Below, piece after piece: positions 44,157 through 50,720 of a DNA stretch of 64,000 bases (the stretch's first letter is position 1; every line of letters starts with the position of its first letter). Source of the stretch: Verrucomicrobiaceae bacterium (GTDB lineage Bacteria; Verrucomicrobiota; Verrucomicrobiia; Verrucomicrobiales; Verrucomicrobiaceae); contig JACKQF010000001.1 of NCBI GenBank assembly GCA_024232965.1, forward strand, positions 248,001 through 312,000, given 5' to 3'. The notes beneath the pieces are model-generated. The model made no database searches. It saw only the letters and a list, made by a program, of their open reading frames with translations, and was not told where the DNA came from. Made by a program: the position numbers and the translations under genes.

Positions 44157-46823
44157 TCACGGTTTGCCGGTCACAAGGTGTTTGGACTTGTCGGTGAACT
44201 GCAGGCACATCGTCACCCTGCCGCTGCTATCGATCACCTGCGGCCCACCCTTGGCACCTGCACCGGCGGCATCGGTCGTGTTGGCGAAGGTCAGGCTCAG
44301 GATCTTGGTCGTCGTGCCAGTAGGAATCTGGTGGGTGTTGCCCTTGCGCAGCTGCAGTGTGGGTCGGCGCAGCGCTTGTTGGTCGGCGACGTTTCCGGCG
44401 CTGGCGTTCCCGGTGAAGAGCGCCTGATTGGCCGCACTGCTGCCTGTCAGGGAGGTCAGCACCACATACTTCCCGGTCGTCGGCTCCACATCGACCCGCT
44501 GGATCACGCCGATTTTTGGGCAGTCGCAGCCCGCTACATAGTCGCCCTCCCGCAATAGGGTCAGGGTTTTTTGCGGTTCGGTCGCGCCGCTCTGGTCCCA
44601 GAGGAATAGCGCGCAATCGTTGCTTCCGCTCACCTTCGGTCCACCCAGTTTGGCCAGGTAGATCACCTTATTTCCGGCGATGGGCCAGAACTTCAGCAGG
44701 CGCACGATTCTCACGCCAGGCGGAATCATGGTATCGAAGTTCGCCGCCAGATCTCCCTTGTTCCACACCACGTTGCCAGCAAAAACCAGCGCCTCGTTCT
44801 CCGACTTCGGGGCGTTGCTCAGGGCGGCGCGGAACGCTGTTTGGTCGTCCCGGTTGATCGCTTCCCCCAGGATGGAGGAAATGGTCCCGCCTGGCAGGGC
44901 ATCGCCCTTTCGGGCCACAAGGTTCTCAGTCCCTACGCCGGGAAGATAGGAAAATAGACCCTGGTTGTTCGCCGTGGTCACGCTGCCGAAAGCCAGGAAG
45001 GCCGTCCATGCCATTCGACTCCCGGTCTTTGAAACCCGCGGCGCGAATTGTGCCCAAAAGGTGTTGGGCATCGACAAAAGGTCAAAGTGGTCTTCCTCGA
45101 AGACGGTGCCGACGATCGTGCCGTCGTGATTCATCGCCATTACGCCCGTGTCGCTGGAGGCCGTCACGCCCCCTGGGCCACGTTTGTAGCGGAAGGTCAC
45201 CGCCAGATCCCCATTCGTCCCCGAGTGAGACTGCGCCACCTCGAGAAAGCGATCGAAGACCGCCCCATCTGCCGTAGGATGGGTGTAGCCCTCACGCACG
45301 ATGTCCACTGGCGCCCCCCCCGCGTTGGAGCGCAGGATCGCCGCATCGTTCGCGCTGGTGACTCCGGTGCCTTTGATGGAGCCCAGAAAAACCATGTCAT
45401 CGGGCCGGTTGAAGACCGGGCGGCTCGTGGCATTCACCATCATGGGGGCGTGCCCGCCGCCCAGCTCCGTCCCCCCGCGCGCGATCAGTTGATGCGAGGC
45501 CGTGAGGTCCGACCACAGCCCGCTGGCTGCCGTGCCCCGGCCCGCGCCGCTGCCCATCAGGGTGGCCAAGAAAGCGCTCTCGCCATTGCCATTGATGACC
45601 GCATCGCCAAACGCACGGAAATCCGCATCCACCACGCCCGGTGCGAAGTCGCGCGTCTGCGCCAGCGTCCGCAGCGGAAGCGGACCGGCCACGTCGCGGT
45701 AGAAGTAGGCCGAGCCGCTTTGATTGCCGAGGTCGTCATCGAGATCGGCCCCAATCACCGCCCGGCTTCCGCAGAGGGCGGTGGAAAAGCCAAAGGCATC
45801 ACCTGCCGCACCATCCGGAGCCGTGAACACGCGCAGTTCGGCTCCTGTGCTCAGGTCAATGAGCCGCGCCGCCCCGGCACTTGCTCCCTGCGGCGGAGTG
45901 AATAGAGCGCAACCCACCAGGGCGAGATTGCCACTGACGGAGAGACAGTGAACCCACTGCAGACCGGGCGTCGCCACGGGGGAAGAGGCGGCTTCCACGC
46001 CGGAGACGACATCGAACACCCTGATCTGGTCGTTGGCATCATCACCCAAGACCGCCCTTCCGGCATCCATGGCTACCGCACGGCTGAACCCACCCGTGCC
46101 GGTCCAGCGCCGGAGCAATTGCCCCGTCCGCACGTCATGGAGCTGGGCGCCGGTCCCCAAAAGGGAACCCACCAACGCGAGGTCACCGGAAAGGGCGACA
46201 CTGGCGCCAAAAGAGTCGCCGTTGGCCGCCGCCGCTCCCTGGCCAAGGGTGTGGATGAGCACGGGGGTTCCGGGACTCGAAAGGTCATAGACGTAGGCCA
46301 GGCCTGAAGATGAATGACCTCCCTCCGCCGCAAAGGGAGCACCGACCAGGAGTGTTTTGCCACTTACCGCGACCGCCCAGCCAAATTGTTCGTCCGTTGC
46401 CGGCGCGGTCAGCTTCCACAGCAGCTTGCCCGTCCGGGCATCGAAGCCAAAGACCGCCCCGTCGACGGTTGTGCCAGACTGAGTCATCCGGATGACGGCG
46501 AGGTTGCCGCATAGGGCAACTCCCACTCCAAACTCTTGGTTGTCCGGGTCCGGCGTTGGCAGCAGCTTGCGCAGGTAGCGCCCGGTGCGTGCATCGTAGA
46601 GGTGGGCTGCGCCCGCGTTCGGCCCGGCATCGTCATTGTAAAGCTCGCCCACCAGGATGTAGAGATCGGAGACCGCCGAATGCACACCGAAGAAGTTGCC
46701 CGTCTGCGGCGTGGTGGCTCTGCCATGGAGTTTGGTAACGGTCAGCTCCACAGCATGGGCGGGAAACGCAGTGAGCGATGACAAGGCCAGTAGCAGCAGA
46801 GAGGAGATCCAGCGGTGTTTCAT
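44157..46823 (-). CDS. Secreted beta-propeller protein, copy B (tandem paralogue)
   Basis: An 888-residue protein with signal peptide MKHRWISSLLLLALSSLTAF. Architecture and many segments match the neighbour: KLHGRATTPQTGNFFGVHSAVSD, RYLRKLLPT, HDVRTGQLLRRWTGTGGFSR, REGDYVAGCDCPKIGVIQR and TLQLRKGNT. The C-terminal ~110 residues include a Cys pair (CDCPK) in both. The 56-bp gap and nearly equal length (889/888) indicate tandem duplication; divergence is high outside the motifs. Confidence 0.75.
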   Translation of the reverse strand: MKHRWISSLLLLALSSLTAFPAHAVELTVTKLHGRATTPQTGNFFGVHSAVSDLYILVGELYNDDAGPNAGAAHLYDARTGRYLRKLLPTPDPDNQEFGVGVALCGNLAVIRMTQSGTTVDGAVFGFDARTGKLLWKLTAPATDEQFGWAVAVSGKTLLVGAPFAAEGGHSSSGLAYVYDLSSPGTPVLIHTLGQGAAAANGDSFGASVALSGDLALVGSLLGTGAQLHDVRTGQLLRRWTGTGGFSRAVAMDAGRAVLGDDANDQIRVFDVVSGVEAASSPVATPGLQWVHCLSVSGNLALVGCALFTPPQGASAGAARLIDLSTGAELRVFTAPDGAAGDAFGFSTALCGSRAVIGADLDDDLGNQSGSAYFYRDVAGPLPLRTLAQTRDFAPGVVDADFRAFGDAVINGNGESAFLATLMGSGAGRGTAASGLWSDLTASHQLIARGGTELGGGHAPMMVNATSRPVFNRPDDMVFLGSIKGTGVTSANDAAILRSNAGGAPVDIVREGYTHPTADGAVFDRFLEVAQSHSGTNGDLAVTFRYKRGPGGVTASSDTGVMAMNHDGTIVGTVFEEDHFDLLSMPNTFWAQFAPRVSKTGSRMAWTAFLAFGSVTTANNQGLFSYLPGVGTENLVARKGDALPGGTISSILGEAINRDDQTAFRAALSNAPKSENEALVFAGNVVWNKGDLAANFDTMIPPGVRIVRLLKFWPIAGNKVIYLAKLGGPKVSGSNDCALFLWDQSGATEPQKTLTLLREGDYVAGCDCPKIGVIQRVDVEPTTGKYVVLTSLTGSSAANQALFTGNASAGNVADQQALRRPTLQLRKGNTHQIPTGTTTKILSLTFANTTDAAGAGAKGGPQVIDSSGRVTMCLQFTDKSKHLVTGKP

Positions 46824-47119
46824 GGGCCGACGAAGAGGAGGGTTTTCCCAGCGCTCGCTGACCGAATCGGCCTGCGGCGACGGGTTAGAACGATTGGAGA
46901 CCGATCTCGTGGCAATCGCAACCTTCGATTCCCAAATAATGGTTTAGCGGAGCCTAAGCAGATGGCTTACCACGGCGCATATCGACATTCATCATACCCA
47001 TTACAGTCTCCGACGAATACCGCCGCTCAACACCATCGATCTCGAAAACTCCCTCCTCCCCAGCACTTAGCCCCGCCTTGTGCCAGCTCTGACACCTCAC
47101 CGTTGAGCACCTCACCGCT
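46824..47119. other. Intergenic region between copy B and the collagen-like gene
   Basis: 296 bp. I see no gene, no hairpin with a T-run and no repeat; it includes the 5' region of copy B. Confidence 0.5.
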
Positions 47120-47638
47120 TCACCGCCGAAGCGTGTTGATCAGCTCATCCAGCTTATCGACGACGGCCTGCAGATCGCCCTGGGTCGGTGGATCATTGAC
47201 GAAGATGCCCAGGGTGCTGACGCTGTTGGTGTTGGCGCTGGTGTTGTTGGTCAGTTCGTTGCTCAGATCCGCAAAGGTCACCTCGCCGGGTGGGCCCTGT
47301 TCGCCTGGTGCACCGGGATCGCCTTGAGGTCCTGGAGGTCCGCCAGGATCGCCTTGGGGTCCCTGCGGGCCTTCTGGGCCCTGTGGACCCTCCGACCCGG
47401 CAGCACCTTGGGGGCCTTCCACGCCCTGCGGCAGATCGAAGGTGAAATGCAGGGTATTTCCGATGACGCTGACACTCACACTGGCGGGACTGCCGGGTGG
47501 GACGGTTTGGGTGGCGTCCACCTGGGCTGCGGTGATGCTCAGCGCGGCATCGATCAGCGACTTCAGGCCGTTGAGTTGGTTGCGCATTTGCACCGCATCC
47601 AGTGGGGTGCCTTCTTGAGGTAAATTGGGGTCAAACAT
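47120..47638 (-). CDS. Collagen-like protein
   Basis: A 172-residue protein with a short N-terminal domain (MFDPNLPQEGTPLDAVQMRN, then a helix LKSLIDAAL), a beta segment (NTLHFTFDLPQG) and 15 Gly-X-Y triplets (GVEGPQGAAG to GPPGEV, about residues 75-122, Pro/Gln/Glu-rich). A C-terminal helix (LSNELTNNTSANTNSV...LVDKLDEL) probably trimerises. No secretion signal is visible. It may be a trimeric fibre, by analogy with collagen-like phage or surface proteins. Start at 47638. Confidence 0.7.
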   Translation of the reverse strand: MFDPNLPQEGTPLDAVQMRNQLNGLKSLIDAALSITAAQVDATQTVPPGSPASVSVSVIGNTLHFTFDLPQGVEGPQGAAGSEGPQGPEGPQGPQGDPGGPPGPQGDPGAPGEQGPPGEVTFADLSNELTNNTSANTNSVSTLGIFVNDPPTQGDLQAVVDKLDELINTLRR

Positions 47639-47732
47639 AAAGGGGATGAGCTTGGGATGGAAAGACTGCACCCGATTCGCCGCAGCCTTGGGGGTGGTGA
47701 GCCGGAGGGTCAGGGGTGGTTCATCGGAGCTA

Positions 47733-48106
47733 TCGGGGTGGTGAGCCGGAGCCCTCGGGGTACCGATCGGGTGCCTCAGGGGTACCGATGACCACCTCTG
47801 GAGGTCCCGCACGGGTGCCCGAAGGCTCCGGCGAGGGTGCCCCAGGGGTACCGATGGGTACCCTCAGGGGTGGCGGTCACCACCTCGGGAGGTCCCGCGC
47901 GGGTGCCCGAGGGGTCCGGCGAGGGGGCCCAAGGGGTACCGATGACCACCCCCAGGGGTGCGGGTCACCACCCCGAAGGCTCCGGCGAGGGTGCCCAAGG
48001 GGTACCGATGACCACCCTCAGGGGTACCGATCACCACCCCTGAGGCACCCGATACCCCCCCTTGGGGGTACCCCCTCACCACCCCTGGAGCACCCCTTTT
48101 GGACCC
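47733..48106. repeat. 22-bp-phased degenerate repeat array (17 units)
   Basis: The stretch divides into 17 units of 21-23 bp whose total is exactly 374 bp (17 x 22). Typical core: GGGGTACCGATGACCACC, with two other core types, one starting GGAGGTCCCGC and one containing GGCTCCGGCGAGGGTGCC. Identical long segments recur 88 bp (47801/47889; 47821/47909) and 66 bp (47909/47975) apart, i.e. 4 and 3 units. Units carry internal dyads (GGTACC, CCCGCGCGGG). No spacers, so not CRISPR. Non-coding: peptide texts recur in different frames. It lies between two minus-strand genes. Confidence 0.92.
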
Positions 48107-48160
48107 AAAACCCCTCATTTTTGAGAATTTCGGGCCAAAAGAGGGCTCCGGTCGCCGTGA

Positions 48161-48766
48161 TCACGGTGTCACAGGCGTAGGCTCGGGTTCGGGCTCCGGT
48201 TCGGCCGGATCGCCCGCGACGCCGGGGAATCGCACCCTCAGTTCGTCGTAAACCGTGTCTGCCCCGGGAACGTCCCGTTTGGCCGCTTGGCGCACGGTCT
48301 GGTAAAAGGACAGGTCCGCCATCCAGATCTCGCTCCCGACCAGCAGCAGGGTATCATCCAGCTTCTCGCAGAGTTTCTTGGACTCGCGCAGCAGGTCCGC
48401 CAGCACCAGACGCAGGGCGCGGTCCTTGTTGACCTCTGCCGCATCGACAAAGGGCGGGACCAGATTTGGGGCAGAGGCCATGTAACTGGTGCACTGCTCG
48501 TCAAAGGCCAGGGAAGCCGCCCCGAGTTTGGGCAGGGTGATGCGTTCGTCCTTGGTCAGATTGATCAGGAAAGGCAGCAGAGCATTGATCTCTGTCAGCT
48601 TCGTCAGGATGGCGGCTTTATCTGCAGGGAGAACCACAGCACTGATTCGATTGTCGTTTGGCATGGTGTTTGATGGGTTACTAGGATTGACCGTGCCATT
48701 CCATAGCACCCCTGGTGTGGAGGAGTTCCACACCAACCCTGAGTTCCATGTCAACGGCTGCGGCAT
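48161..48766 (-). CDS. Conserved verrucomicrobial protein with C-terminal EP repeat
   Basis: A 201-residue protein. The N-terminal LTWNSGLVWNSSTPGVLWNG contains a repeated W-N/x motif, followed by PNDNRISAVVLPADKAAIL and an LPFLINLTKDERITLPKLG segment that I recall from unassigned verrucomicrobial proteins. A coiled helical middle is followed by a terminal EPEPEPEPTPVTP repeat. The ATG at 48766 has a weak GGGTG Shine-Dalgarno-like sequence. Function unknown. Confidence 0.6.
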   Translation of the reverse strand: MPQPLTWNSGLVWNSSTPGVLWNGTVNPSNPSNTMPNDNRISAVVLPADKAAILTKLTEINALLPFLINLTKDERITLPKLGAASLAFDEQCTSYMASAPNLVPPFVDAAEVNKDRALRLVLADLLRESKKLCEKLDDTLLLVGSEIWMADLSFYQTVRQAAKRDVPGADTVYDELRVRFPGVAGDPAEPEPEPEPTPVTP

Positions 48767-48801
48767 GGGCACACCCTGTTTCAGGTTCGCCACTAGGCAC
48801 G

Positions 48802-48815
48802 TTCGATATATCGAA
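48802..48815. promoter_or_regulatory. Perfect 14-bp palindrome TTCGATATATCGAA
   Basis: TTCGATATATCGAA is self-complementary and lies between the XRE regulator stop (48820) and the start of the downstream gene (48766). Its position and symmetry suit an operator for a dimeric helix-turn-helix protein, possibly the neighbouring XRE protein. TATA in its centre could also be part of a promoter. Confidence 0.45.
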
Positions 48816-48819
48816 TGTT

Positions 48820-49122
48820 TTACCTAGCCTGAAGCATCTGGCATCGGGCCAGTCTCAGCAGCCCGCCGCAGGTCATCCCAAAGACCTCCTCCAGCCGCAA
48901 TTGCACCTCCATTGAGGGGGAGTGATGACCGTTCTCGAGATCGCAGAGATAGGACGGGGAGATCCCACTGGCCTTGGATAGATCCTCCAACGACCACCCT
49001 CGTTCCGTCCGAAATCGGTACACCAAACGGCCTGCTTCCTGGTTCAGCGGATGCCGCTTCAGGTGGCTCCACCAAATCAGCCCCAAAGGGACCGCCATCT
49101 TGCGCACGCGTTTGGGTTTCAT
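48820..49122 (-). CDS. XRE-family transcriptional regulator
   Basis: A small DNA-binding protein of about 100 residues. The segment LVYRFRTERGWSLEDLSKASGI then SPSYLCDLENGHHSPSMEVQLRLEEVF is a complete XRE helix-turn-helix (residues about 32-81). The N-terminus is basic (MKPKRVRKM). The start is uncertain (49122, 49098 or 49185). It is 36 bp upstream of the palindrome at 48802 and may control the gene beyond it. It does not obviously belong to the IetAS pair 630 bp away on the other strand. Confidence 0.78.
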   Translation of the reverse strand: MKPKRVRKMAVPLGLIWWSHLKRHPLNQEAGRLVYRFRTERGWSLEDLSKASGISPSYLCDLENGHHSPSMEVQLRLEEVFGMTCGGLLRLARCQMLQAR

Positions 49123-49754
49123 AGGGATGAAAATCGGCAGCATCGCCAGAGCCATATCCTGCCAAAAACCTCCGCACCCATGCAATCTTTTTTTGCGGTT
49201 CAGTTCCTTAAGAAAGGAAAATTTGTGACAGGTGCGGGGTTCTGCTTCAGTGTGGGGGAGTGCTGGGGTGCCGTGATTCCTCTCTACACTTCTGCCGTCC
49301 AGTTTCCTTCATGTCGTCGTCCTGCTTCACCTATGATTCGTCATCTGACGCCCTGAGTTCGGTGCGTCTCCACTCCGGCTGCAGAAGGACTGCCACCGGG
49401 TGCTGTGAGACTCTCCAATCCTTCAATGGTTCCAGCCTGAACGTCGGTCCTGATATTCACAAATACCTCTTCGTCGGGGACGGCGAAGATCTCGAGCCGG
49501 AGACGTGCGAGGAGTTCGACGAGTTGCCTCCGCCTCGCCGCTCAACAACCTACTCGGAACCAAAATGTATCGATAAATACGACTTCACTTTGCTTCAAGA
49601 AAGGGACATGGAGACTGAGCCAGTTACAATCGCTCGAAAACACTGCAGCAACAATCCCTGGGGACTCATCACCGTTTTGCTTGGGACAGCTGTTCGCGGT
49701 AAGGCGCTCTCGTTTTGTCTTACCTTCTAAAATATAATCTTCGCTTAGAAAGCC
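49123..49754. other. Long intergenic region before ietA
   Basis: 632 bp separate the XRE gene from ietA. It contains the candidate promoter at 49710-49738. Frames of about 110-156 codons exist on both strands but lack homology and have no codon-bias support. I see no tRNA or transposon end. Confidence 0.55.
49710..49738 (+). promoter_or_regulatory. Candidate promoter for ietAS
   Basis: A perfect TATAAT lies at 49733-49738, 16 bp before the ietA start, with a poor TCGTTT -35 box 17 bp upstream at 49710-49715. Transcription would start about 10 nt before the ATG, giving a very short leader. Confidence 0.4.
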
Positions 49755-50717
49755 ATGGCCACTGCAGAACAAATAAAGTCGCTGATACGCTCTCATCTGG
49801 GTGAGGACGACGAACGTTTTTATACGCTTGCGTTGCAAGTAGCTGCTCATGAGGCCCAGCAAGGGCATGTGGCCTTAGCCCACGACATTCGCGAGATTGT
49901 GGACAAGAGTCGCAAGGCTCGTTGCGGCAACGTCCTGCTTCGATTCCCTCAGGACATGGCGGGCATGGTCCTCTCTGAGCAATCTGATCTGCCGCTAGCC
50001 ACTTTGGTGGTGACAGATGAAATTCGTGACCGGATTCAACGCATCGTCCACGAGCATCACCAACAGGAAAAACTAAAGAAGCACGGTCTTTCGAATCGAA
50101 GAAAAATACTTCTCACCGGTCCTCCCGGAACGGGGAAGACTCTCACGGCCCAGGTAATTGCTCACGAACTTCGCCTTCCTCTCCACACTATTCAGGTGGA
50201 CAAGTTGGTGACCAAATTTATGGGCGAAACCAGCGCGAAGTTGCGGCAAATTTTCGATCTCATTCGCGACGAACGCGGGGTCTATCTCTTCGATGAGTTC
50301 GATGCCATCGGTGGCGAGCGCTCCCGCGATAACGATGTGGGGGAAATGCGACGGGTACTTAACGCGCTTCTCCAGTTCATCGAACAGGACGCCTCCGAAA
50401 GCCTGATCATAGGGGCGACCAATAATCCCTCGCTCCTCGATCGAGCGCTTTTCCGGCGCTTCGACGATGTCCTGAACTACACCCTGCCGGATGCTCCGCT
50501 CCGCCGTCGCTTGATTGGGAATGTTCTGGGAACCTTCAAGGGCCGATTGGGGTGGAAAAGCATTTTGGCAGAGAGCGAGGGTCTGAGCCATGCGGAACTG
50601 GATCACGCCTGCCGCGATGCTATCAAGGAAGCGATTCTAAACGACCAGAAAACCGTGGAAACGCAGGGGCTATCCAGAATGCTTCGTGAGCGAAGCCAAA
50701 CACACGAACGCCGATGA
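49755..50717 (+). CDS. ietA: AAA ATPase of an IetAS-type pair
   Basis: A 320-residue AAA+ ATPase. The core has Walker A GPPGTGKT at 122-129, Walker B VYLFDE at 176-181 (D180-E181), sensor 1 around ATNNP (221-225) and an arginine-finger region FRRF at 233-236. The N-terminal 80 residues are helical and may bind substrate or the partner. It sits 3 bp before a subtilisin-like protease, the arrangement of IetA-IetS, described as a plasmid-stability toxin-antitoxin system in Agrobacterium and later as an anti-phage defence system. In that model IetA is the antitoxin/activator of the protease. Homology is inferred from architecture. Confidence 0.8.
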   Translation: MATAEQIKSLIRSHLGEDDERFYTLALQVAAHEAQQGHVALAHDIREIVDKSRKARCGNVLLRFPQDMAGMVLSEQSDLPLATLVVTDEIRDRIQRIVHEHHQQEKLKKHGLSNRRKILLTGPPGTGKTLTAQVIAHELRLPLHTIQVDKLVTKFMGETSAKLRQIFDLIRDERGVYLFDEFDAIGGERSRDNDVGEMRRVLNALLQFIEQDASESLIIGATNNPSLLDRALFRRFDDVLNYTLPDAPLRRRLIGNVLGTFKGRLGWKSILAESEGLSHAELDHACRDAIKEAILNDQKTVETQGLSRMLRERSQTHERR

Positions 50718-50720
50718 ATC

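Noticed and set aside
47733..48106. CRISPR array
   Set aside because: Units abut without unique spacers and vary in length; no cas genes are visible.
47716..48180. ORF of 154 codons through the second repeat array
   Set aside because: Peptide text recurs in different frames because 22 is not a multiple of 3. No homology or start signal.
49260..49730. ORF of 156 codons upstream of ietA
   Set aside because: Cys/Ser-rich text without domain motifs, no plausible start context, and an opposing ORF of similar quality overlaps it. Treated as intergenic.
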